Below, one piece after another: positions 7,455-15,491 of a DNA stretch of 32,706 nucleotides. How positions within the stretch are numbered: position 1 is the first letter of the stretch; each line of letters opens with the position of its first letter. This DNA is from Gammaproteobacteria bacterium. GTDB lineage: Bacteria > Pseudomonadota > Gammaproteobacteria > Pseudomonadales > Pseudohongiellaceae. The notes under the pieces are model-generated. The model saw only the letters and a program-made list of their open reading frames with translations. It was not told the origin of the DNA and did no database searches. The stretch is from assembly GCA_947458495.1 (NCBI GenBank), contig CANHAR010000004.1, forward strand, positions 1 through 32,706, given 5' to 3'. A program made the position numbers and the translations under genes.

Positions 7455-7770
7455 AACTCAGCGTTGCCAGCGCGTTTGTCATCACCAGCAACAAAAACAG
7501 CATGGCAATTCGCCCCAAGGCTTTGCCGGGGTCTTCGCCTTTAAAACCCCGTTGAACCCCCACCAGTAACAAAAATGTCCAGCCCAGCATCGCGCCCAAC
7601 CCGATCAGATAGCGTGGCCAATCTTCAGCTGCCACAGCCGCGCTGCCGAAGACAAAAAATACCAGCGATGCACCGATGAACAGTGTCCAGTAGGTTAACG
7701 CCAACCCGAAATGTCCCAGAATCAGACGTTGAAAAAAAGAATGCGGGTGTGACGCGGGAGTTTTCATCAT
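7447..7770 (-). CDS. Small hypothetical membrane protein
   Basis: A 107-residue protein with three likely membrane spans: about 20-45 (LALTYWTLFIGASLVFFVFGSA), 53-72 (YLIGLGAMLGWTFLLLVGVQ) and 87-107 (IAMLFLLLVMTNALATLSFI). I do not recognise a family. The start could be ATG 7770 or ATG 7767; neither has a clear Shine-Dalgarno sequence. Upstream, TTGGAT (7862-7857), a 17-bp spacer and TACTAT (7839-7834) form a fair promoter on the minus strand. The membrane pattern and hydrophobic composition support a real gene. Function unknown. Confidence 0.6.
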   Translation of the reverse strand: MMKTPASHPHSFFQRLILGHFGLALTYWTLFIGASLVFFVFGSAAVAAEDWPRYLIGLGAMLGWTFLLLVGVQRGFKGEDPGKALGRIAMLFLLLVMTNALATLSFI

Positions 7771-7955
7771 GGTCTGTCAGGACTCGAATACAGCGGTCGT
7801 TAGAGTGTCTGCGCGTGGCGCGGTGTTGACCCGATAGTATCAGTGCGGCTGCAATCATCCAAGTCAGCGTGTTGGTGCAGTGTGTACAAGGTTGACTCCA
7901 CCCGGTCGCGCATTGAGAATGCCCGTAGTTGTTTCTGCGCGGAGTAAAGCCCCTC

Positions 7956-8570
7956 ATGACGGTATCAGTCCGAAGTCACTTTTACGCCTATATCAGCAAA
8001 TTGCGCTGGTTACAGCGTTGGGGCATGAAGCGTAACGTCATTACCGAAAATGTCATGGAGCACAGCTGGGAAGTCGCCACCATCGCACATGTGCTGGCGC
8101 TGGCTAAAAATCGCTATTTTGGCGGGCAACTGGACGTTAACGCGGTGGTGGTTGCCGCGCTTTACCATGACTGCAGTGAAGTGATCACCGGCGATATGCC
8201 GTCACCGATCAAGTATCACTCCCCTGAAATCACCCTGGCCTACAAAGCCATTGAGCAACAGGCTGGCTATGAATTACTCAATCTGCTGCCTGCAGATCTG
8301 CGCGCAGACTTTCGCAAAGTATTGATTGAAGACGAGCTTGCCGAGGATGTGCACACCATCATCAAGGCCGCGGATACCATTTGTGCCTGGCTGAAATGCA
8401 AGACCGAAGTTCAGGCCGGTAACACGGAGTTCTCCAAAGCAGAGGAGGACGTGCGCCGCCGACTGGAGCGTATCAATAGCCCGGAAGTGCGCTACTTTAT
8501 GGAAACCTTTGCGCCCAGCTACGGATTAACGCTGGATGAGCTGTTAAAAAATCCCCGGGGATCTGTATGA
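7956..8570 (+). CDS. yfbR: 5'-deoxynucleotidase YfbR (HD domain)
   Basis: Removes the phosphate from deoxyribonucleoside 5'-monophosphates in the cytoplasm. The 204-residue product (E. coli YfbR 199 aa) has the family opening YAYISKLRWLQRWGMKRNVITENVMEHSWEVA, including the conserved Arg-Trp pair, and HD metal-site residues: His in EHSWEVA, His-Asp in YHDCSEV and a late Asp in KAADTI. The specificity-linked TGDMPSPIKY segment is intact. GGAG lies about 11 nt before ATG 7956. The gene overlaps the downstream ppc start by ATGA, so translation of the two is probably coupled, an odd pairing with no known biochemical reason. Confidence 0.88.
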   Translation: MTVSVRSHFYAYISKLRWLQRWGMKRNVITENVMEHSWEVATIAHVLALAKNRYFGGQLDVNAVVVAALYHDCSEVITGDMPSPIKYHSPEITLAYKAIEQQAGYELLNLLPADLRADFRKVLIEDELAEDVHTIIKAADTICAWLKCKTEVQAGNTEFSKAEEDVRRRLERINSPEVRYFMETFAPSYGLTLDELLKNPRGSV

Positions 8571-11134
8571 CTGATCAGGCTGCACGATTATTTGAAGAGC
8601 TGGTAGAGCTGAATTTTCAACTGTACAGCAGCTTGTTTCTGACCTTGCCGCTGGATGCCATCGAGCAGACCGGCACCTTGCTTCCGCTGTTAAATGAGGC
8701 CTGCAGCGCTGGATTGCAGCAAGGGCATACGCCAGACACCATCATCGAAGAATTCTTTTCACGACATCGCGCACATTTCACCGAACACGACCGCATACAG
8801 TTCATGTTCAAGATTGTGCAGTATGTCGAGCGACAAGTGGTGCTGATTGACGCGCTGGAGGATGCGGCTTACAGCCGCGTCCACCAACTGGGCAACAAAA
8901 GTTCGCTGATGCGCCTGAGTGACCGTGCGGCTGATGAAGGGCGCAACGAGCAACTGGCCAGTCTTCTGGAAAAGTTTGGTGTGCGAGTGGTGCTGACCGC
9001 ACACCCGACTCAGTTTTATCCGGGGCAGGTGTTAGCAATCATTTCTGATCTCACCGATGCCATTTCCAATGCGCGCGCCGGTGCCGTTCGCGACTTATTG
9101 CAACAGCTTGGCAACACACCGTTTTTTCAGAAGAAGAAACCCACGCCTTTTGACGAGGCAGTGTTGCTCACCTGGTATCTGGGTAATATTTTCTACCCGG
9201 CAATTGGTGACCTGGTGGATCCGCTGGCTGCGAGTTTTCCCGCGCAGGTCAATGCCAACAGTGAGCTGGTGAGTATCGGCTTCTGGCCGGGCGGCGATCG
9301 GGATGGCAATCCGTTTGTCACCACGGCAACAACGCTAAAAGTGGCGGCCAAGCTGCGTTATACGATTTTGCAGTGTTATCACCATGATTTACGCCTGATC
9401 AAACGCCGGCTGACCTTTGCCGGTGTGTACGACATGCTCGACCGGCTGGAAAAACGCATTCACGACGAATTGATTGAAAAACCGGAACGAACGGAAGTCA
9501 GCCTGACGGAGATTTTTGACACACTCGATCGCGCTGAAGCGTTGGTCAAAGAACATTTCCAGGCCATGTTTATCGAACAGCTGCAGTCTTTCCGCCGCAA
9601 GGTCACGCTGTTCGGTATGCACTTCGCGAGCCTTGATATCCGTCAGGACAGCCGGGTGATTGCGCAGGCGCTGAATGCTGTGCTCGCCCAATGTCCGGGT
9701 ATTCTGCCTGCAGACTTTGAGCAGTTACCGCTTGATCAGCAACTGAATTGTCTGTTTACCTGCAGCCCCTCAACCGTCAACCCGACGTCCGACGATGCCG
9801 TCATCCGCGATACCATCGAATCGGCGCAGGTGATCCGCCAGATTCAGGCCGTCAATGGTGAGCGCGGCGCGCATCGTTACATCATCAGCAACTGTCGTGG
9901 CCCCTTGGATATTGCGCGCGTATTTGCGTTGTTCAGGCTTTGTGGCTGGGCAGACCAGCCCATCACGGTGGATGTGGTACCTCTGTTTGAAACGGTCAGT
10001 GATTTAAGCAGTGGCGGTGAATCCATGGCCAGCCTTTACGCCAATCGTCACTATCAGGCGCATCTGACGCAGCGCCGTCGCAGACAAACGGTGATGCTGG
10101 GCTTTTCCGATGGCACCAAAGATGGCGGTTACATGATGGCGAACTGGGCGATTTATTCGGCCAAGGAAAACATCACTGCCATGTCACGCCAGGTGGGTGT
10201 GGAAGTGATCTTCTTTGATGGCCGCGGTGGCCCGCCCGCGCGGGGCGGCGGCGACTCCTATCTGTTTTACGCGGCTCATGGCAAAAACATTGAGAGCAAC
10301 CAGATTCAGATGACGGTGCAGGGGCAAACCATCAGTTCGCACTATGGCATCAAAGCCGCTGCCGGGCACAATCTGGGACAACTGATGACCGCCGGGCTGG
10401 AAAACAACCTGATTGATCGCGCTGATCGTGAACTCGATGACGCGCAACGTGATCTGTTGCAAACGCTGGCCAATGTCAGTTACGCGAAGTACGAGGCCTT
10501 TAAGCAACATCCCCTGTTCCTGCCTTATTTGCAGGAGATGAGTACCCTGAATTACTACGCTATGGCCAATATCGGCAGCCGGCCTTCCAAGCGCGGTGCC
10601 GGGGCGATGCGCTTTGAGGATCTGCGCGCCATTCCGTTTGTGGGCGCATGGAGTCAGCTTAAACAGAATGTGCCGGGTTTTTATGGGTTGGGAACTGCCT
10701 TGAAGGCCGAGGAAGATCATGGGCGATTGGATCAGTGCCAGAACTTGTATCAACGCTCGCGGTTTTTCCGCGCGCTGATCTCCAACAGCATGCAAAGCAT
10801 GAGCAAAACCAATTTTGAGCTGACCCGCTACATGCAGACTGATGCGCGTTTTGGCGCGTTCTGGCAGGACATTTACGACGAGTACTGTCTGAGCCGCGAG
10901 ATGGTCCTCAAAGTTGCCGGCCAGACACAGCTGCTGGATGACAATCCGCGCACACGCCTGAGTATCCAGTTGCGCGAGCGTGTGGTGTTGCCGTTGTTGA
11001 TGATTCAGCAATATGCCTTGATACGCGTTCGCCAGACCCGAGAGCAAAATGACCCGGAGCAATTGGCCTTGTATGAAAAGATGGTGGTAAGGACTCTGTT
11101 TGGCAATATCAATGCAGCAAGAAACTCCGCGTGA
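8567..11134 (+). CDS. ppc: Phosphoenolpyruvate carboxylase, atypical
   Basis: Makes oxaloacetate from PEP and bicarbonate to refill the TCA cycle. The 855-residue protein (E. coli 883) keeps the key motifs: catalytic His146 in VVLTAHPTQ, GFWPGGDRDGNPF near 245 (E. coli has GSWMGGDRDGNP) and SDGTKDGGYM near 510. The catalytic loop near 547-562 reads FDGRGGPPARGGGDSY instead of the classical FHGRGGxVGRGGGP. The C terminus ends ARNSA, not the classical RNTG. From memory, this loop and C terminus resemble PEP carboxylases of Bacteroidetes, so it belongs to a separate branch or came by transfer. The start overlaps the yfbR stop by 4 bases. There is little doubt about the enzyme family; regulation by acetyl-CoA or aspartate may differ. 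Confidence 0.88.
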   Translation: MTDQAARLFEELVELNFQLYSSLFLTLPLDAIEQTGTLLPLLNEACSAGLQQGHTPDTIIEEFFSRHRAHFTEHDRIQFMFKIVQYVERQVVLIDALEDAAYSRVHQLGNKSSLMRLSDRAADEGRNEQLASLLEKFGVRVVLTAHPTQFYPGQVLAIISDLTDAISNARAGAVRDLLQQLGNTPFFQKKKPTPFDEAVLLTWYLGNIFYPAIGDLVDPLAASFPAQVNANSELVSIGFWPGGDRDGNPFVTTATTLKVAAKLRYTILQCYHHDLRLIKRRLTFAGVYDMLDRLEKRIHDELIEKPERTEVSLTEIFDTLDRAEALVKEHFQAMFIEQLQSFRRKVTLFGMHFASLDIRQDSRVIAQALNAVLAQCPGILPADFEQLPLDQQLNCLFTCSPSTVNPTSDDAVIRDTIESAQVIRQIQAVNGERGAHRYIISNCRGPLDIARVFALFRLCGWADQPITVDVVPLFETVSDLSSGGESMASLYANRHYQAHLTQRRRRQTVMLGFSDGTKDGGYMMANWAIYSAKENITAMSRQVGVEVIFFDGRGGPPARGGGDSYLFYAAHGKNIESNQIQMTVQGQTISSHYGIKAAAGHNLGQLMTAGLENNLIDRADRELDDAQRDLLQTLANVSYAKYEAFKQHPLFLPYLQEMSTLNYYAMANIGSRPSKRGAGAMRFEDLRAIPFVGAWSQLKQNVPGFYGLGTALKAEEDHGRLDQCQNLYQRSRFFRALISNSMQSMSKTNFELTRYMQTDARFGAFWQDIYDEYCLSREMVLKVAGQTQLLDDNPRTRLSIQLRERVVLPLLMIQQYALIRVRQTREQNDPEQLALYEKMVVRTLFGNINAARNSA

Positions 11135-11253
11135 TGGTCGTTAGAAAAAAAATGGCAGGTCACCGTCCCCTTTTATCACATCCATAACACGGGTATAGTC
11201 CGTCGCCATGAATGCAGATTTTAGCCGTATCACGATGTAGCCCAGGGGGTTGT

Positions 11254-12348
11254 ATGGTCATTGTATTTCTGATTGCTGGATTGGTTTTATTGGTAATTGG
11301 CGCAGAGATTTTGGTTCGAGGCGCCTCACGGCTGGCTTCAAGTCTTGGAATTTCCCCCCTTGTGATTGGTCTGACCATTGTTGCTTTTGGCACCAGTGCG
11401 CCGGAAATGGCGGTCAGCATCAACGCCTCCTGGGCCGGTCAGGCCGATCTTGCTCTTGGCAATGTAGTCGGCAGCAATATTTTTAACGTCTTGTTTATCC
11501 TGGGGTTATCAGCGCTGGTGGCGCCACTTGTCGTCTCCCAACAACTTGTCCGCCTTGACGTTCCACTCATGATCGCGGCATCAATTGTTGTGTTGTTGAT
11601 GGGGATGGATAACAAAATTTCCCGCATAGATGGGGTGATTCTGTTTGGTACAGTGCTTGCCTATACGTTTTTCCTGATTCGGCAGAGTCGCCGCGAGTCC
11701 AGTGCAGCGGTTACTGCACAGTATGAGGCGGAGTATGGCGCGGCTGGCGCGCAAAACGGTTCTGCGCTCATGCAGTACCTGAAGGACGCAGTGATGATTC
11801 TGGGCGGCTTGGCGCTCTTGGTGCTGGGTGCGCGCTGGCTGGTGGACAGCGCCGTACAGATTGCACAGTACCTTGGCATGAGTGAACTGGTGATCGGATT
11901 GACCATTGTTGCTGCCGGTACGTCAATGCCTGAACTGGCGACCTCGGTCATTGCCAGTCTGCGCGGTGAACGTGATATCGCCGTCGGTAATGTGGTTGGC
12001 AGCAACATCTTTAACTTGCTAGCCGTCCTGGGTCTATCCAGCATCGTCGCGCCGGATGGTGTTCAGGTCGCTGATGCAGCACTGGCTTTTGATATCCCGG
12101 TGATGGTGGGCGTGGCGCTGATCTGTCTGCCTATATTTTTTACCGGCTTTCTGATCTCACGCTTGAACGGTGCGCTGTTCCTGTTCTACTACGTTGCCTA
12201 CACAGCATACCTGCTGATGGCCGCGCAGCAGCATGAGAGCCTGCAGACCTTCAGCGCCGCGATGGTCTGGTTTGTGATGCCAGCCACCGTCATCATGTTG
12301 GTAACCTTGGCCTGGCGATATCAGCGCAGTCGCAACGCAGCTGCCTGA
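11254..12348 (+). CDS. Calcium/sodium antiporter (CaCA family, YrbG-like)
   Basis: Inner-membrane exchanger of 364 residues. The family swaps Ca2+ for Na+ or H+. Two inverted halves are plain: VIGLTIVAFGTSAPEMAVSI (alpha-1) and VIGLTIVAAGTSMPELATSV (alpha-2), each followed by GNVVGSNIFN. The Glu in each PE pair is the cation-binding residue in this family. About ten hydrophobic spans are seen. ATG 11254 is preferred because AGGGGG lies just upstream; a longer frame from 11212 would add a non-hydrophobic lead. The 119 bp before it hold no gene. Confidence 0.9.
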   Translation: MVIVFLIAGLVLLVIGAEILVRGASRLASSLGISPLVIGLTIVAFGTSAPEMAVSINASWAGQADLALGNVVGSNIFNVLFILGLSALVAPLVVSQQLVRLDVPLMIAASIVVLLMGMDNKISRIDGVILFGTVLAYTFFLIRQSRRESSAAVTAQYEAEYGAAGAQNGSALMQYLKDAVMILGGLALLVLGARWLVDSAVQIAQYLGMSELVIGLTIVAAGTSMPELATSVIASLRGERDIAVGNVVGSNIFNLLAVLGLSSIVAPDGVQVADAALAFDIPVMVGVALICLPIFFTGFLISRLNGALFLFYYVAYTAYLLMAAQQHESLQTFSAAMVWFVMPATVIMLVTLAWRYQRSRNAAA

Positions 12349-12360
12349 GTCGGGTGTCTC

Positions 12361-12376
12361 ACCCGGGAAACCGGGT
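12361..12376. terminator. GNRA hairpin downstream of the exchanger gene
   Basis: ACCCGG-GAAA-CCGGGT, a 6-bp GC stem with a GNRA tetraloop, 12 bp after the exchanger stop. No T tract follows, so it is a weak terminator or an mRNA-stabilising hairpin. Confidence 0.3.
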
Positions 12377-12468
12377 TGTGACGGATGGGGATTACCAGCG
12401 CTCCTATAGTTTGTTATATATGCCACGCAGCTATTTGGCATGAACATAAACAAACAAGGAGAGACGTT

Positions 12469-13677
12469 GTGATTGCACCCGTAGATCAGCGCATCGACGC
12501 ATTGGACGCCTTACGAGGATTTGCCGTTTTAGGCATTCTGGTCATGAATATTCAGTCGTTTGCCATGCCTATGGCTGCGTATCTGAACCCTACCGCTTAC
12601 GGATCACTCGAAGGAATACACCGCTGGGTCTGGGCTGTCAGTCATGTGCTGGCAGACCAGAAAATGATGGCACTGTTCTCCCTGTTATTTGGTGCCGGTA
12701 TAGTGTTGTTCTGCGAGCGTGCTCGCGCGTCCGGCCGCTCAGAGGCCGCTTACCACTACCGCCGTAACCTCTGGCTGATGTTATTTGGCATGGCTCACGG
12801 CTACCTGCTCTGGTCAGGCGACATACTGTTTGTGTATGCACTGTGTGCCTTTGTGCTGTTTCCGCTGCGCAACCGCTCATCTCGCTCACTGTTTAAACTG
12901 GGTATCATTTTTCTCGCGGTGTCGTCGATTTTTTACCTGCTGACCGGCGCCAGTCTGCAGTTTATGGGCCCGGAAGCGGTGCAGGAGGAGTTATTGCCAG
13001 CATGGCAACCCGATTCCACGTTGATTGCTGCTGAGATTGCAGCGATGCAGGGTAACTGGATGACGCAGCTCGCAGCGCGTATCCCCATGACCCAGGAGAT
13101 GCACGGTCCTGCCTTGCTTCTGTGGGGTTTCTGGCGCGCCAGCGGCATGATGTTGCTGGGCATGGCACTGTACAAATCCCGCGTCCTCACCGGTTTGTCT
13201 GATAGCAGCGTCTATCGTCGACTGATATGGCTGGCTGTGTTAGTGGGTGTGCCCATGGTGGTGGTGGGTATCTATTGGAACTTTCAGAACAACTGGCAGA
13301 TCAGCTCCATGTTTTTTGGCTCACAGTTCAATTACTGGGGCAGTGTACTGATCAGTCTGGGTTTTATGTCGGTTATTCTGCTGCTATTAAAAAACGGCAT
13401 GGTGCCGGCGCTGACCAACCGCCTGGCGGCGGTCGGTCGTATGGCGTTCAGTAACTACATCATGCACACCTTGATTTGCGGCCTGATCTTCTACGGCCAT
13501 GGTCTGGGCCTGATGGGTGAGATAGAACGCGCCGGGCAACTGCTGATTGTACTGGGCATCTGGGCCTTGCAGTTGTGGCTGTCGCCGATCTGGCTGCGCC
13601 ACTTCCGTTTTGGTCCGCTTGAATGGTTGTGGCGGTCATTGACGTACTGGAAGCTGCAGCCGATGCGGGTGGTTTAA
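12469..13677 (+). CDS. DUF418 domain membrane protein (YeiB-like)
   Basis: A 402-residue inner-membrane protein of unknown function. It opens RIDALDALRGFAVLGILVMNI, the signature shared by YeiB/DUF418 and acyltransferase-3-like proteins, and ends with a DUF418 region (GRMAFSNYIMHTLICGLIFYGHGLGLMGEI). About ten membrane spans are visible, with an internal periplasmic loop around residues 155-230. The GTG at 12469 is chosen because AAGGAG lies 7 bases before it; the frame extends upstream to 12385 without membrane or family features. Relatives are proposed to act on cell-envelope or exported metabolites, but no activity is established. Its stop overlaps the convergent thiolase stop in TTAA. Confidence 0.82.
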   Translation: MIAPVDQRIDALDALRGFAVLGILVMNIQSFAMPMAAYLNPTAYGSLEGIHRWVWAVSHVLADQKMMALFSLLFGAGIVLFCERARASGRSEAAYHYRRNLWLMLFGMAHGYLLWSGDILFVYALCAFVLFPLRNRSSRSLFKLGIIFLAVSSIFYLLTGASLQFMGPEAVQEELLPAWQPDSTLIAAEIAAMQGNWMTQLAARIPMTQEMHGPALLLWGFWRASGMMLLGMALYKSRVLTGLSDSSVYRRLIWLAVLVGVPMVVVGIYWNFQNNWQISSMFFGSQFNYWGSVLISLGFMSVILLLLKNGMVPALTNRLAAVGRMAFSNYIMHTLICGLIFYGHGLGLMGEIERAGQLLIVLGIWALQLWLSPIWLRHFRFGPLEWLWRSLTYWKLQPMRVV

Positions 13678-14867
13678 ACCATCTCTATCGCCACCGCAAC
13701 TGCTTCACCACCGCCAATACACAAACTGGCGATGCCCTTGGTTTTGCCGAGCTTTTTCAGCGCATACATCAGCGTCACAATAATACGTGTGCCGGATGCC
13801 CCCACCGGGTGTCCGAGCGCACAAGCGCCGCCGTGAATGTTGACTTTACTGTGATCGAGTCCCAGTTCACGCATGGCCAGCATGGGCACCATGGCAAAGG
13901 CTTCGTTGATTTCCCACAGGTCGACATCGGCCGTGGTCCAGCCAGCGCGGGCCAGTACTTTTTCAATCGCACCAATGGGCGCAATGGTGAATTCACTGGG
14001 GTGACGCGCGTGACTGGCCTGCGCGACGATGCGTGCCATTGGCGTTAAACCCTTTGCTTTTGCGGTGCTTTCACGCATCAACACCACCGCGGCCGCGCCG
14101 TCAGAGATTGACGATGAGTTTGCTGCGGTGACTGTGCCGTCAGCTGAGAACGCCGGGCGCAATTGCGGGATTTTATCGACGCTGGCTTTGCCGGGTTGTT
14201 CGTCGTGCACGATGACAGTATCCGTTTTGCCGGCTTTGACCGGCACCCCCACTGACTCGGCATCAAACCAGCCATGTTTGATCGCATCCTGGGCGCGGGT
14301 GAGTGAGGCGATGGCGTAGTCGTCCATGTCTTTGCGTGTCACGTCATGTTTGTCAGCCGTTTCCTGCGCAAAACTGCCCATCAGTCTGCCGGTGTAGGCG
14401 TCTTCCAGGCCGTCCATAAACATGTGGTCTTTGAGTTCGCCATGGCCGAGTCGCAGGCCGCCGCGGGCTTTAGGAATCAGGTAGGGCGCTTGTGTCATGT
14501 TCTCGATGCCACCAGCCAGAATGGTATCGGCGTGACCGGCAAGGATCTGGTCGCAGCCCATCATCACGGTTTTCATGCCGGAGCCACACATCTTGTTGAC
14601 GGTGGTGCAGGGCGTGGTGACGGGTAAACCTGCTCCCAACGCAACCTGACGGGCCGGCGCTTGAGCCAGTCCCGCAGGTAACACGCAGCCCATCAATACA
14701 TCATCAATGGCATTTTCAAGTTTGTCCGCATGTATGCCTGCACGCTCCAGTGCGGCACGAGCGGCCAGTATGCCCAGCGCCGGCGCGGTCACGCCGCTGA
14801 AGACACCCTGAAAACCACCAATCGGCGTGCGTGCGCCGCCCAGAATCACAACAGTCTCTTTACTCAT
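13674..14867 (-). CDS. Acetyl-CoA acetyltransferase (biosynthetic-type thiolase)
   Basis: Thiolase of 397 residues that interconverts acetoacetyl-CoA and two acetyl-CoA, or handles related short 3-ketoacyl-CoAs. Catalytic residues are Cys94 in NKMCGSGMKT, His353 in ACALGHPVGASG and Cys383 in SLCIGGGEA. NKMCGSGMK and the GG at the C terminus fit the AtoB/PhaA group rather than FadA. It lies 43 bp after the MerR-type regulator on the same strand, so it probably shares its transcript and the divergent operator at 15407-15422. The last steps of isoleucine, leucine or ketone-body breakdown need such an enzyme, which fits the neighbouring IcmF gene. Confidence 0.9.
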   Translation of the reverse strand: MSKETVVILGGARTPIGGFQGVFSGVTAPALGILAARAALERAGIHADKLENAIDDVLMGCVLPAGLAQAPARQVALGAGLPVTTPCTTVNKMCGSGMKTVMMGCDQILAGHADTILAGGIENMTQAPYLIPKARGGLRLGHGELKDHMFMDGLEDAYTGRLMGSFAQETADKHDVTRKDMDDYAIASLTRAQDAIKHGWFDAESVGVPVKAGKTDTVIVHDEQPGKASVDKIPQLRPAFSADGTVTAANSSSISDGAAAVVLMRESTAKAKGLTPMARIVAQASHARHPSEFTIAPIGAIEKVLARAGWTTADVDLWEINEAFAMVPMLAMRELGLDHSKVNIHGGACALGHPVGASGTRIIVTLMYALKKLGKTKGIASLCIGGGEAVAVAIEMV

Positions 14868-14910
14868 TTTCTGTTCCTCAATTTGTTTCAGTAGAGTTCA
14901 AAGGGACTCT

Positions 14911-15369
14911 TCAGTGATTATTTCTCATTTGCCGCAATCGGCTGCGACACTGCGTTTCGAATTCTTTTAACTCATGAAGGCTGAGCTGGATATCTTCCAT
15001 CTGCTGGCGCAGCACCAGTTTGCGTGCTTCAACTTTGTCCAGTACATGGCGCAGCTGCGCCAGTTCGCCTGTCGCTGAATCGTATAACTCAAACATTTCG
15101 CGGATTTCTTCCAACGCAAATCCCAGGCGTTTGCCGCGCAAAATCAGTTTAAGACGCGTGTGATCACGCTGACTGTACAGGCGATTGCGACCATCGCGCT
15201 CAGGGTTCAACAGGCCTTCGCTTTCGTAAAAGCGGATGGCGCGGGTGGTGATATCAAACTCTTTGGCCAGTTCAGAAATCGTATAAAGTTTTTGACTATG
15301 GTTGTCACGCGGGTCCAGCGCATTACTGCGCAGGAAACTGTCGCTGAGTATCTGGGTTAGATCTGACAT
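14911..15369 (-). CDS. MerR family regulator (LiuR-like)
   Basis: DNA-binding regulator of 152 residues. A leader of about 28 residues comes before the MerR winged helix: YTISELAKEFDITTRAIRFYESEGLLNPERDGRNRLYS, then RLKLILRGKRLGFALEEIREMFELYD. A long coiled-coil dimer helix follows (about 100-140), and no metal-binding cysteine pattern is present at the end. This layout matches LiuR-type regulators, which control branched-chain amino acid and acyl-CoA degradation in proteobacteria. ATG 15369 is chosen because longer frames cross the operator. It is divergent from IcmF and upstream of the thiolase, so it likely represses both and itself from the palindrome at 15407-15422. The effector may be an acyl-CoA; this is inferred. 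Confidence 0.85.
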   Translation of the reverse strand: MSDLTQILSDSFLRSNALDPRDNHSQKLYTISELAKEFDITTRAIRFYESEGLLNPERDGRNRLYSQRDHTRLKLILRGKRLGFALEEIREMFELYDSATGELAQLRHVLDKVEARKLVLRQQMEDIQLSLHELKEFETQCRSRLRQMRNNH

Positions 15370-15400
15370 AGGATGGTCTTCAATGCTGGTGAGTCTTCGA

Positions 15401-15428
15401 TTGACGTTGACGTTAACGTCAATATAAT
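15401..15428 (+). promoter_or_regulatory. Promoter of the icmF gene
   Basis: TTGACG (15401-15406), 16-bp spacer, TATAAT (15423-15428): a near-consensus sigma-70 promoter. The spacer is exactly the operator palindrome. Predicted start near 15435. On the other strand TTGACG (15422-15417) could be the -35 of the MerR gene. Confidence 0.7.
15407..15422. promoter_or_regulatory. Perfect 16-bp palindrome, predicted MerR/LiuR operator
   Basis: TTGACGTTAACGTCAA is a perfect palindrome between the divergent MerR-type and icmF genes. A third half-site TTGACG adjoins at 15401-15406. The ACGT-rich form resembles predicted LiuR sites. Its place between -35 and -10 suggests direct control of RNA polymerase. 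Confidence 0.7.
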
Positions 15429-15491
15429 AATCCAGCATTACATGCAGTTCAATTTTTGGTTTTGACGCTCATGGTGAGCCCGGGAGTTTAT

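Noticed and set aside
10184-11062. 292-codon frame on the minus strand
   Set aside because: Lies wholly inside ppc, which has clear catalytic motifs; a shadow frame.
15401-15428. Classical MerR activator promoter
   Set aside because: The -35/-10 spacer is 16 bp, not the long 19-20 bp spacer those regulators need; simple repression fits better.
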